A DNA stretch of 64,000 nt from a virus: IMG/VR virus record IMGVR_UViG_3300042261_002269, positions 1-64,000 of that record; one strand, written 5' to 3'. Both the position numbers and the translations under genes were made by a program. This document shows positions 43,779 to 52,077 of the stretch, one piece after another; the first letter of the stretch is position 1; every line of letters starts with the position of its first letter. The notes beneath the pieces were generated by a model. The model saw only the letters and a program-made list of their open reading frames with translations. It ran no database searches and had not been told where the DNA came from.

Positions 43779-44264
43779 ATGACAGAATGTATTCATAAGT
43801 TCGTAAATGATTTAGGGGTAGCTGCCTATGTTCTAATGCATGGTTATATTGTAATTGGCAAAAGAGGCAGATCGATTTATTTTGAATGTTCAGACGAGCA
43901 AGAAGCTAAAGAATTTGATCGTTTGGTGCTGGAATACCAACCACCAAACGAGTTTTACACCTTCGATTCTTGTTTGATGTTTTTGAAAAAAATCAACGAA
44001 TTTGATCCAGGAATTACTGATGAGAGGCGTTGCAAAACTGTTGCCGACTTAGGTGTTGCCGCCTATCTTTTAATGAAAGAATATTCAGATAAAGCTCTTG
44101 GAGTAAAAGTTATTGGTAAAAAAGGAAAATATGTTCATTTTGAATATCCAGAAGGCAAAGGAGCAGAGTTTGACCGTATTTGCTACCAATATTTACCAAG
44201 CCCTTTTCAAACCTACGATTCTAATTTAATGGCATTAAAGAAAATTGGTGAATATATGCCTTAG
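43779..44264 (+). CDS. Tandem-duplicated small-domain protein (DUF5659-like)
   Basis: A 161-residue protein; AAGGGG precedes the ATG at 43779. Two copies of one domain of about 70 residues lie end to end: DLGVAAYVLMHGYIVIGKRG...FYTFDSCLMFLKKI and DLGVAAYLLMKEYSDKALGVKVIGKKG...FQTYDSNLMALKKI. The pattern (variable residue, membrane-free helix, then IGK(R/K)G and a Phe-Glu strand) resembles DUF5659. Function unknown. Confidence 0.65.
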   Translation: MTECIHKFVNDLGVAAYVLMHGYIVIGKRGRSIYFECSDEQEAKEFDRLVLEYQPPNEFYTFDSCLMFLKKINEFDPGITDERRCKTVADLGVAAYLLMKEYSDKALGVKVIGKKGKYVHFEYPEGKGAEFDRICYQYLPSPFQTYDSNLMALKKIGEYMP

Positions 44265-44311
44265 AAATGAAATAATCTTGGACTATATATTTTAAATCAC
44301 CAAGAGGAAAT

Positions 44312-46609
44312 ATGTATAGTTTTTCAGAATACAGAAGAAATCAAATTGTCGATTCCATTCCAAAACTTTCGCTAAAAGAAAGCATAGAACAGTATTGTGA
44401 AGTATTAAGATTAACTGTTTTAGAAGTTGTTAAATTACCAGAATCAATGTTTGATGGTATTGTTTCTGAAGCACATTACTTAAATTTTCGAAAACAAGAT
44501 TATGAATTTAACAAATATTGGATAAACAATTTTATTCAGGAATACAAAGATGAGCTAATTAAAGAAGCTACGGCAGGCGTGGATTTAAAAGATATCTCAG
44601 ATCTAATTGATAAATTAGAATCAGATGTCAAACAAATCATCAGTTTATCTAGAAGTGATACGCCTGTAAGCAGTGACATAAGTAGCGATAAGTCCGCAAG
44701 TGTTCCAGGGCCTCAACCTATCCGTGGAAGCAAATTGCCATCTGGCAGCACAAGCCAGGGAGCCGCAGATGTTTCCTCAGAACCTGCAACAGAACCGGCA
44801 GCAGAGCCAACAGTTGCACCAACAGCAAAACCAGCAGTCAAGCCAACTGAAGGGCCTTCAAAACGATATCCTAGATGGTCAGATTTTAAAGGTCAATCTA
44901 GACCAAAAGCAGGAGATTTCCAGCCAGCAAAATATGGAGATAAATTACCTTCTGACGGCATCAGAGGCGGTTTGAGTCGCATGTTTCGTAGAGCCACCAG
45001 ACCCATTCGTCGTATATGGCATGGCGATCCGACTAGAGAACAAGCTGAAATTCTTGAAAATGTATTTTCAGAGAACACTTCTAATATCAGTGATATTTTT
45101 GCTGTCTTTAAGAAGCAATTAATTGATTTGATTAAATCTAAAATTGCACAAACAGAAGTTGGTCCTAAATCTGATTCAGCACCTTTGGCTCAGAATATGA
45201 AAATAGTTGGAGACGAACAAGAGGTAAGCGACGACAATGCCATGAGTAACACTCAAGGCCGAAAGGTATCGACTTTGCCAGACAACAGGACTTTCCAAAA
45301 TAGAGCCGAAGACATATTAAAAGGAATCAAGGTTCTTGGATTTAAGGTTCCTGAATATGATGCCAAGGTAAGTCGATATCCAGTGATTAAGCCAGAAGAT
45401 ATTGTTCCAAATAGCAAAAACTTTTCTTTCAGACAGATCAATGCTATTTGCAAGAGAATACTCAAGTTGTTTTTGAAGTTAAATATATTGCATGACGAAA
45501 ACGGCAAAATTAAAGAACATTTTCAAATTTTGTTTTATAAGGGCAAATTGAAAAATAAGGTCATAAGATTTTTGTCTCCTGCCATTTCTAAAGCAGAATA
45601 TGTATTAGAAATTATTCATGCTATTAATGTTGAGTTAGACATGCAATATGCAGAGGCAATCAATAAAAAGTACCTTTATCATTTATTAGAGGCTATTGGT
45701 AAACGATTCGGAAATATTGAAATTCCCGATTTAGATTTTGTGCCAGAAACACCAGAATCGGCAGAATCGGCAGAATCAGATGCCGAAATCAATAATGCTT
45801 TATCAAAAGATGCCAAAAAAGAAACTAAGCCTAAAGATATGAAAGCCAGAGTCAAAGACATTAAGACCAAAAATTCTTCAGAAGGCATGTCTATTGAAGA
45901 ATATGAGAAAGAGGTGCTTAAAAAATTCAAAGAACTTTCAAAAGGTTCAAGTGCTAACAGTTTAGATTTATTAGTTGATAGCTTTAAAATAAACCAAATG
46001 TATTTTGAAAAACTCTTAAATACATTTGCTCAATTCTCAACTGAATCTGAAATGAGAGAAGTTTTAAAGAAGCATTACGAAGAAAAAGACGTTGAAAAGA
46101 TAACCAATAAATTCATTAAACAATTAGCTAAGAAATTAGAAACGCCAGAAGCTAAGGCAGAACCGCCAAAGGCAGAAGAACCACCGGCCAAAGCAGCAGA
46201 GCCAAAGGTAGAAGAACCACCGGCCAAAGCAGCAGAGCCAAAGGTAGAAGAACCACCGGCCAAAGCAGCAGAGCCAAAGGTAGAAGAACCACCGGCCAAA
46301 GCAGAGCCAAAGGCAGAAGAGCCACCAGCTAAGGCAGAGCCGCCAAAGGCAGAAGAGCCACCAAAGGCAGAAGAGCCACCAAAGGCAGAGCCACCAGCTA
46401 AGGCTAAAACTAGCATAACACCAAAAAGCGAAGAGAAGCCTAAGGTAAATCCGCCAAAAGATACAAAATCAGAAGAGAAGCCTAAGGTAAATCCGCCAAA
46501 AGATACAAAATCAGAAGGCAAACCTAAGGCAACACCTCCAAAGAACGTAGAACCATCAAATGATGATGATAACGATGAAGAAGAGGAAGATACAGGAAGT
46601 CCTTGGTAA
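44312..46609 (+). CDS. Large protein with aromatic leader and Lys/Glu/Pro repeat tail
   Basis: A 765-residue protein. It begins MYSFSEYRRNQIVDS (aromatic leader) with a possible protease-type site at LSLKES. There follow a helical region, a Pro/Ala/Ser-rich linker (150-200), a basic segment (FRRATRPIRRIWHG), helices, and from about residue 610 a repetitive tail of PPAKAEPK/EEPP units ending in an acidic DDDDNDEEEE stretch. I recognise no family. It may be a virion-internal or scaffold-type protein. Its stop abuts the convergent gene's stop. Confidence 0.6.
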   Translation: MYSFSEYRRNQIVDSIPKLSLKESIEQYCEVLRLTVLEVVKLPESMFDGIVSEAHYLNFRKQDYEFNKYWINNFIQEYKDELIKEATAGVDLKDISDLIDKLESDVKQIISLSRSDTPVSSDISSDKSASVPGPQPIRGSKLPSGSTSQGAADVSSEPATEPAAEPTVAPTAKPAVKPTEGPSKRYPRWSDFKGQSRPKAGDFQPAKYGDKLPSDGIRGGLSRMFRRATRPIRRIWHGDPTREQAEILENVFSENTSNISDIFAVFKKQLIDLIKSKIAQTEVGPKSDSAPLAQNMKIVGDEQEVSDDNAMSNTQGRKVSTLPDNRTFQNRAEDILKGIKVLGFKVPEYDAKVSRYPVIKPEDIVPNSKNFSFRQINAICKRILKLFLKLNILHDENGKIKEHFQILFYKGKLKNKVIRFLSPAISKAEYVLEIIHAINVELDMQYAEAINKKYLYHLLEAIGKRFGNIEIPDLDFVPETPESAESAESDAEINNALSKDAKKETKPKDMKARVKDIKTKNSSEGMSIEEYEKEVLKKFKELSKGSSANSLDLLVDSFKINQMYFEKLLNTFAQFSTESEMREVLKKHYEEKDVEKITNKFIKQLAKKLETPEAKAEPPKAEEPPAKAAEPKVEEPPAKAAEPKVEEPPAKAAEPKVEEPPAKAEPKAEEPPAKAEPPKAEEPPKAEEPPKAEPPAKAKTSITPKSEEKPKVNPPKDTKSEEKPKVNPPKDTKSEGKPKATPPKNVEPSNDDDNDEEEEDTGSPW
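46187..46294 (+). repeat. 36-bp in-frame tandem repeat
   Basis: Three copies start at 46187, 46223 and 46259 and encode AKAAEPKVEEPP. The copies are nearly identical in DNA and lie inside the Lys/Glu/Pro tail. Confidence 0.85.
46430..46513 (+). repeat. 42-bp in-frame tandem repeat
   Basis: Two matching copies start at 46430 and 46472, encoding EEKPKVNPPKDTKS; a third, diverged copy follows at 46514. Confidence 0.8.
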
Positions 46610-47011
46610 TTAAACTATAGATTTGGCCTGCTCTGCTAATTTAGACAGACTTTCAATGTCCACAAAGAAGGAATCACTAGATGGTTCCTTTTTTGTTTTA
46701 ATGTCTGGTTCAATCTTTTTGCCAGTAACTTTTTCGAATTCTTGAATCATTTTTAAATGTTCTGGATCATTTTCGTTTATCTCAAATTCTTCATGAATTG
46801 AAATAATATGGTTCATCGAAAAGAAACTAAACATATCTGTATTAAATGGGTGAACTCCCCAAACGCCATCCATATCAATTTCTTTAACTCTGACAACGAA
46901 ATGCTCTCTGCAAATTTTTTCTTCAAAATCTCTATTCATTGCCGAACTAATAATACTACATATTTTACCGATGTAGCGATCCTGCATCTTACTTATAGTT
47001 TTTGAATTCAT
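46610..47011 (-). CDS. Hypothetical protein, 133 aa
   Basis: No family is recognised. The protein has a folded first half (HFVVRVKEIDMDGVWGVHPF) and a charged C-terminal half (EFEKVTGKKIEPDIKTKKEP). No Shine-Dalgarno precedes the ATG at 47011. The gene converges with the 765-residue gene without spacing and diverges from 47029. Confidence 0.5.
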   Translation of the reverse strand: MNSKTISKMQDRYIGKICSIISSAMNRDFEEKICREHFVVRVKEIDMDGVWGVHPFNTDMFSFFSMNHIISIHEEFEINENDPEHLKMIQEFEKVTGKKIEPDIKTKKEPSSDSFFVDIESLSKLAEQAKSIV

Positions 47012-47028
47012 ATTTTAACGGAGTAATC

Positions 47029-47235
47029 ATGCCAGAAATTCGTAGTAAAAACAGTAAAATCAAGAGAGGTTTGTCTCTTACTCCATCTATATTCAAAAGA
47101 CAACCAACCGAGAATGCCACAATTCCAGTTTGGCATCATGATGGAACATTGCGTTATGTGACTAAAGAAGATTTCCTAAATCTGGCAAACCCTAATTTGA
47201 AAGCTTCCGAGACAACAAAAGATCAGCAGTCATAG
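47029..47235 (+). CDS. Small basic hypothetical protein
   Basis: A 68-residue protein from the ATG at 47029 (GGAG upstream): MPEIRSKNSKIKRGLSLTPS, then PVWHHDGTLRYVTKEDFL. Lys/Arg-rich N-terminus. Its end overlaps the primase gene end by 44 bases. Function unknown. Confidence 0.45.
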   Translation: MPEIRSKNSKIKRGLSLTPSIFKRQPTENATIPVWHHDGTLRYVTKEDFLNLANPNLKASETTKDQQS

Positions 47236-48265
47236 TGGTAAAAGGCTTTTCAAATCGATGCACATAAGCATTTAAGGTTTGTATGTTCCTGACTTGTAAT
47301 AATTTGTTCCAATCTTTGTAGACTGTTGGAGGACGAACATAAGACAAATTTTTAAAACCTTGTTCTAGTAATTCTCGACCTATATTTAGCATTGCCTCCC
47401 GACCACCCTCATCAGCATCAAAAGCCAATACAATTGTGTAATCTCTTAGTAAATCAATTTGGGTTTCAGAAAGGTATTTACCACCACATGCACAACCTGT
47501 TAAATTGGCCAAGGATAGAGAAATCGCATCAAATTCCCCTTCCATAATATAAATCTTTGCTCCCTTTTCTGGCCATGCTGTCATATACAAAGCAGAACTT
47601 TGATCTGCTTTTTTGGGTTTAGCATATCTTAGTATGTTGTCTTTTGGAGACATACTGCGTCCATTCCAGAATATTAGCTCTCCATTCTTATCGTACCAAG
47701 GAATAATGATTCGATTGCCATATTCTTTGTTGTTTGTGCAGACATACAATCCAACTGAAGGAATTTTTCTTGCTTTCAAATACTTTGTTGCTCGTATTTT
47801 CCAATAATCATTTGGAAACATAGTTTCAATTAGATAACATGATTCTGGCAATTTAAGTTTATCTTCTTCAGTTTTTACAACTTGCTCTTGTTTTACCGGA
47901 ATATGTTCTTCATAATTACCAAAAAGATCATGGACTTTACGTTCCAAAGATCTTAACGAACTGATTCCAATAATTAGTTCTTCTGCTTCATCGTAAGAGA
48001 TATTGTCAATTTCTGATACAAATGAAATTAAAGATCCCATTTCGTCAGTGAGCCAACAACGATAAACGCCACATTCATAATTGTTTTTCCCGCCACTTGG
48101 ATTAAGCCATAAATGAAATTTTTGATCTTCTTTTCCTAGTTTTTTAATAGCAAAGGGAGAGTGAGTGCAAATCTCATCGCCGTGAGCAGTACGTCTAATT
48201 TTTAGATTTCTCTCTCCAAATCGATCTTTACACCAATCGTAGAATGTGTCAAAATCTATTCCCAT
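47192..48265 (-). CDS. DnaG-type DNA primase with TOPRIM domain
   Basis: A 357-residue protein; GAGGG lies eight bases before the ATG at 48265. The N-terminal part has a variant zinc-binding pattern (CTH at 33-35, later CGVYRC). A central part has GNRIIIPWYDKNGELIFWNGR, typical of DnaG cores, and TOPRIM motifs follow: IYIMEGEFDAISL and IVLAFDADEGGREAML (DxD). It makes RNA primers for replication. The zinc motif spacing departs from the canonical C-x2-H...C-x2-C. No helicase gene is nearby in the window. Confidence 0.8.
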   Translation of the reverse strand: MGIDFDTFYDWCKDRFGERNLKIRRTAHGDEICTHSPFAIKKLGKEDQKFHLWLNPSGGKNNYECGVYRCWLTDEMGSLISFVSEIDNISYDEAEELIIGISSLRSLERKVHDLFGNYEEHIPVKQEQVVKTEEDKLKLPESCYLIETMFPNDYWKIRATKYLKARKIPSVGLYVCTNNKEYGNRIIIPWYDKNGELIFWNGRSMSPKDNILRYAKPKKADQSSALYMTAWPEKGAKIYIMEGEFDAISLSLANLTGCACGGKYLSETQIDLLRDYTIVLAFDADEGGREAMLNIGRELLEQGFKNLSYVRPPTVYKDWNKLLQVRNIQTLNAYVHRFEKPFTTMTADLLLSRKLSN

Positions 48266-48357
48266 AATATTGGCCCTCAAAAGAATTATACCAACAAAAT
48301 ATCAAAAGCTCAAGCGAATTTTTGATTCTAAACTATATTAAAATAAAAGGACTGAAA

Positions 48358-49161
48358 ATGGAAATAAAGCACACTTCAGTAAGTCGTAAAAAATGTTATG
48401 ATTCGTGTCCTGCTCAATACAAATTTAGATATCATTTAAAAGTCCCCGCACCAGAATCGGATAAATTTTATCTCACTTACGGAACGATTATACACAGAAT
48501 AGCAGAACTTTTCGTTCAAAATAAGGCTCAAATTCCAATTGAAAGCATTACCAACGATATTGTTTCTGGCAAAATTGAACTAGAGCATGGAACATTTTGT
48601 CCTGAAATCCCCGCCGAATACAAGAAAAAGATACCAAAACACATAAAATCAATTCATAAACTAACCCAACGCACTGGTACTGATGGTTATACCGAATATG
48701 AGTTTAATTATGATCTTGATCCTCCAAATCAATTAAATGTTGTAGGATTTATAGATCGTCTAATAATTAAAAACAACAAAGCATATATCATTGACTACAA
48801 GACCACCCAGAAAAGTAAATATCGAGTAAATTCTAAGACTGTAGTAAATGATTTGCAATTAAAAGTATACGCAAGAATCGTCCAACAAGAATTTAAACTG
48901 CCAGCAGAAAATATCAAGGCAGCTTTATTCTTTCTGGACGGAGAAGAACTTGTTGCATGTCAGTACAGTCAACAATCATTAATTGACGTAGAAAAGGACA
49001 TGTTGGACAGTTACATATCTATTCGACAGGCCGATCCAGATAAAGTCTGGGGAAAAGTTAGCTGGCAATGTAAAAATTGCGACTATGCTAATATTTGTCC
49101 ATTTTATAAATCTAGCTCAAATTGGGACGGGGATATGAGCCATTTAGAATCTTCCTGGTAA
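48358..49161 (+). CDS. Cas4/AddB-type PD-(D/E)XK nuclease with Fe-S Cys motif
   Basis: A 267-residue protein; AAAGGA before the ATG at 48358. Motifs: GTIIHRIAE (His46), GFIDRLII (Asp133), YIIDYKTT (Asp146, Lys148), QLKVYA, and a C-terminal C-x2-C-x5-C (Cys238, 241, 247), with Cys13/17 near the N-terminus. Together these fit the 4Fe-4S cluster of Cas4/AddB-type exonucleases. It probably acts in recombination or repair of phage DNA. Divergent from the primase. Its end overlaps the protease gene end. Confidence 0.8.
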   Translation: MEIKHTSVSRKKCYDSCPAQYKFRYHLKVPAPESDKFYLTYGTIIHRIAELFVQNKAQIPIESITNDIVSGKIELEHGTFCPEIPAEYKKKIPKHIKSIHKLTQRTGTDGYTEYEFNYDLDPPNQLNVVGFIDRLIIKNNKAYIIDYKTTQKSKYRVNSKTVVNDLQLKVYARIVQQEFKLPAENIKAALFFLDGEELVACQYSQQSLIDVEKDMLDSYISIRQADPDKVWGKVSWQCKNCDYANICPFYKSSSNWDGDMSHLESSW

Positions 49162-50073
49162 TGGAATATAATCTTTTGGATATTCTTTTTGTGGATTATT
49201 TCTGTCAATAATGGGGATGTTTTGTATCCAATCGTGTCCTACATCATTTAACCAGTCATATCCATTCATTTTGTTATATTGTCGAACTGTGCTTAAAGGA
49301 GTAAAAAACCCATTGCCTGTTCCGTCATACTCAGATGTGCCCCAACAAATACCAACATAATAATTATCTGTCATTAAACCGCCACCAGATCTCCCTGGTC
49401 TGGGGCTATTTTCTGTTGTTACCCAATCATACCATCCATCTTCTGTGACTTTTTTGGTGCCAATATATTTAACATCATAATGAGCGACTTCTTCGCCTCC
49501 ATCACAACCAACAGAATGTAATCTATAATTTTCCTCTAATTTAAAATCAGCAGGGGCGATAGGTAAATAATTTGGCTTCCAATCAGGCTGGAATCGTAAT
49601 AAACTACAATCTCTACCTCGACTATTGCTAAAATAGAGAACTTCAGCATTGTATTCTTTTGGCTCATTCAGTTTTTGATCATTATGATACCAAGTAATTA
49701 CTTTACACTTTATAGCTCTTCGTTTGGCCTCTTCGGCTGATACATCACCGCTCCATAAATGCCCGCAAGATTGCAAATATGCATAATTTTCTTTAGAATC
49801 ATAATAGACAATAGTTCCAGATCCTGATGCATTTTTGACTTTAATTTTCATACAAGGAGAAAGCCATTTTCTAAATTTTTCATCTCTTTGTTCTTGAGGG
49901 ACGCCACCTTTAGCAAGATGAGCAAAAGGATCATCTTGCACTAAAGGCATTTTGTCAATTCTATTAATTGTCAAATTGTATTTTGGCTTTTTCTCCAAGT
50001 ATTTGTAAACAAATGACCCGATACTAACGAGAAACAATAACGATATTATTACTGAAATATTATATTTTTGCAT
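49144..50073 (-). CDS. Trypsin-like (S1/HtrA-type) serine protease, membrane-anchored
   Basis: A 309-residue protein. Residues 7-24 form an N-terminal membrane anchor. The catalytic triad is His105 (SCGHLW), Asp155 (GRDCSLLRF) and Ser229 (PGRSGGGLM), in the expected order and spacing. There is no PDZ domain. GGAG precedes the ATG. It would act outside the cytoplasm or at the membrane. Confidence 0.8.
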   Translation of the reverse strand: MQKYNISVIISLLFLVSIGSFVYKYLEKKPKYNLTINRIDKMPLVQDDPFAHLAKGGVPQEQRDEKFRKWLSPCMKIKVKNASGSGTIVYYDSKENYAYLQSCGHLWSGDVSAEEAKRRAIKCKVITWYHNDQKLNEPKEYNAEVLYFSNSRGRDCSLLRFQPDWKPNYLPIAPADFKLEENYRLHSVGCDGGEEVAHYDVKYIGTKKVTEDGWYDWVTTENSPRPGRSGGGLMTDNYYVGICWGTSEYDGTGNGFFTPLSTVRQYNKMNGYDWLNDVGHDWIQNIPIIDRNNPQKEYPKDYIPLPGRF

Positions 50074-50115
50074 ACATGCTCCATCAACGATGTTACTAAT
50101 ATATATTAAAACAAA

Positions 50116-50601
50116 ATGTTAAATCTAACTATTCAACACATTATCCATTTGACAGAGAAACAAAGATATGCCTTACACGAAGGCATAGAACTGGTTACAG
50201 TTGGAGTTTCTGTTCCAGTATGGTTTATGAACAATGTGACTTCTGAACCGGCTAAAGAAATTTTTTGCAATTATTATTTGAAAAATGACAAGCAAGAAGT
50301 GCCGATCAAAATTAGGTCTGATGGGTATGAAATATGCCTCCCTTATCGAGCAGGATCATCTTTGGATATTTCTGATGATGAATGGAGACAATTAAGCAAT
50401 TCTAATATAGATTTATTAGATGATTTGTACTCAAGATGTATTGGCGAAGTCTCTTCTGTAAATTTGTTAAATAACAAAGACGGAGGCTGCAAATACATGG
50501 CATATCGTGAACAAAATGTATTACAAAAAGGAGAGAAAAGAATTCAAGTGACACATTTTGTTAAAATTGCCGATATTGAAGAATTGATTAACAGTCTTTA
50601 A
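50116..50601 (+). CDS. Hypothetical protein, 161 aa
   Basis: No family is recognised. It is a mixed alpha/beta protein (VTVGVSVPVWFMNN, then FCNYYLKNDKQEVPIKIRSD). No Shine-Dalgarno; TAATATATATT precedes the ATG. Its end overlaps the convergent gene by 14 bases. Confidence 0.5.
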   Translation: MLNLTIQHIIHLTEKQRYALHEGIELVTVGVSVPVWFMNNVTSEPAKEIFCNYYLKNDKQEVPIKIRSDGYEICLPYRAGSSLDISDDEWRQLSNSNIDLLDDLYSRCIGEVSSVNLLNNKDGGCKYMAYREQNVLQKGEKRIQVTHFVKIADIEELINSL

Positions 50602-51118
50602 GTTGCATGCCAATTCTTACTGTGATTATTTGTCCTGCGGCCACTGTAAGTGGAGCCGAAAGAACAGCAGTTGCTATCAAATAACCATCATAAGTATTTT
50701 GATCAGTGAGAAATAAATTGTAAACTGTTATCCAATCAGCAGTTGTGGCTTGAAATGACACAATTGGACTGGTTGCCACATAATGATCGGAGACAAAATT
50801 AATAGAGAAATCATTTTCTGAACCGATGGATTGACGTTGGTAGCCTGATCCTATTGGTTCTTTAGGAGAGCCGCCATTATAAATGGTGCTCATATCATCT
50901 CCAACAAGAACTTCAGCCCTATTGTCTAAGCCAAGAAAGTAATTTTCTGGTATAACGCTACTTACTTGACCGCCAACAAATGCTGCTTCTAAAAGGAATC
51001 TTTCCCCGTCATTATGAAACATATTTAATATGTTCTTCTCTTGTCTGATAATTTGATTATTGTCCCAGACAGATACTTCTAAGACTTTCATGATTCCATG
51101 CCATGGCTTTTTATTCAT
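50588..51118 (-). CDS. Putative tail/baseplate-type structural protein
   Basis: A 176-residue beta-rich protein (GMKV-type N-terminus: MKVLEVSVWDNNQIIRQEKN, then ILNMFHNDGERFLL; C-terminus AAGQIITVRIGMQLKDC). The layout matches small phage tail-associated proteins with a final I-T-V-R-I-type strand, and is broadly like the 29491 product (NW.ISF end). It lies outside the main tail block and on the opposite strand, so its role is uncertain. Confidence 0.45.
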   Translation of the reverse strand: MNKKPWHGIMKVLEVSVWDNNQIIRQEKNILNMFHNDGERFLLEAAFVGGQVSSVIPENYFLGLDNRAEVLVGDDMSTIYNGGSPKEPIGSGYQRQSIGSENDFSINFVSDHYVATSPIVSFQATTADWITVYNLFLTDQNTYDGYLIATAVLSAPLTVAAGQIITVRIGMQLKDC

Positions 51119-51157
51119 TTTACACCAGCCTTTTTACTCTTTGTGAATATATAATAC

Positions 51158-51367
51158 ATGCGATTTAAAAATTGGTTACAAATAGAAAATTTATCCGGCC
51201 CAGGAGGCGGGCCGGATAGTGCGTCTTTCGATTTACAAGCCATGCATATGGACGATGCAAATAAAGGAGTTGGAGCATTTCCTACTTTTGACATTCCAAA
51301 AAATAGAAAATTTATGCGACGAGATAAAAGAAAAAATCATTCGTCGTCTTCATCGTCGTCGTCATAA
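51158..51367 (+). CDS. Small protein with aromatic leader
   Basis: A 69-residue frame beginning MRFKNWLQIENLSGPGG, with the aromatic leader motif, and ending in a run of Ser that comes from reading the acidic gene's repeat on the other strand. The last 31 bases overlap the convergent acidic gene. No Shine-Dalgarno. It is probably real up to the overlap, with moderate confidence. Confidence 0.45.
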   Translation: MRFKNWLQIENLSGPGGGPDSASFDLQAMHMDDANKGVGAFPTFDIPKNRKFMRRDKRKNHSSSSSSSS

Positions 51368-51693
51368 TCATAATCGTCATCATCGTCATAATCATCGTCG
51401 TCGTAATCATAATCGTCATCTTCGTCTTCATCTTCATCTTCATCATCAAAACTGCCATTGCTCCAATCATAGTCGTCATCATAATCATCATCGTCATAAT
51501 CATCTTCATCATAGTCGTCGTCATCATAGTCGTCATCGTCATAATCATCTTGGTCATCGTCATCCCAATCGTCTTCATCGTCGTCATCGTCTTCATTCAA
51601 TTCAAATTGAACTGTTGGAATAAAATCGCCTTTTGCTTCTTCTAACCATGCCTCTTCTAGCCATTCTGACCAAGATTCTTCTCGATACCTCAT
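51337..51693 (-). CDS. Asp/Tyr-rich acidic protein
   Basis: A 118-residue protein; AAGGAG before the ATG at 51693 is strong. It has a short folded-looking start (MRYREESWSEWLEEAWLEEA) and then about 85 residues of almost only Asp, Tyr and Glu (blocks of DDDDYDD). Charge is extremely negative. It may mimic DNA, bind cations or act in head assembly; none is proven. The other-strand ORFs in this region are shadows of its GAY/GAD repeat. Confidence 0.65.
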   Translation of the reverse strand: MRYREESWSEWLEEAWLEEAKGDFIPTVQFELNEDDDDDEDDWDDDDQDDYDDDDYDDDDYDEDDYDDDDYDDDYDWSNGSFDDEDEDEDEDDDYDYDDDDYDDDDDYDYDDDDEDDE

Positions 51694-51790
51694 ATTTTGC
51701 TCCTTGTGATGAATAAATGAAACAGCGTTGAGAGTATATTAGAATCAAAAAAATATTTTTTTGCAAGATCTCTTTAAATTTTTTAAAAAT

Positions 51791-52069
51791 TTAACAACGT
51801 TTTGACGTTTGTGGAGATGTTTTAGGACAAGGAGTGCGTGTAATCTTCATGACTATATGTCCATTGTCATCATTTTCCCAGGTAAAATTGGTCACTAATT
51901 TGCCATGAACCTGTTCCCATTGCCAGCGTGGGGAGTCTGTCAAGGCAAGACTAGGATTATTACATCCTAAGCTTTTACCGCCACAAGAACAACCTGAATT
52001 GTTTTCTGGTTTCCATTTTTTATTATATTCTGGCGACCAACGCCCTGGACCATTACAGCAAGAACCCAT
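51791..52069 (-). CDS. Small Cys-rich protein
   Basis: A 92-residue protein from the ATG at 52069 (GAGGTG before it): MGSCCNGPGRWSPEYNKKW, with a GCSCGGKSLGCNN cluster and a CPKTSPQTSKRC end. Seven or more Cys suggest metal binding or disulfides. Family unknown. It follows the metalloprotease gene by 8 bases and is probably in its operon. Confidence 0.55.
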   Translation of the reverse strand: MGSCCNGPGRWSPEYNKKWKPENNSGCSCGGKSLGCNNPSLALTDSPRWQWEQVHGKLVTNFTWENDDNGHIVMKITRTPCPKTSPQTSKRC

Positions 52070-52077
52070 ATTACACC

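Noticed and set aside
46075-46521. Minus-strand Ser/Gly-rich frame opposite the Lys/Glu/Pro tail
   Set aside because: Shadow of the repeat on the coding strand.
51219-51623. His/Arg/Asn-rich plus-strand frame and the Met/Thr-rich minus frame 51312-51596
   Set aside because: Both are frame-shifted readings of the trinucleotide repeat that encodes the Asp/Tyr-rich protein.
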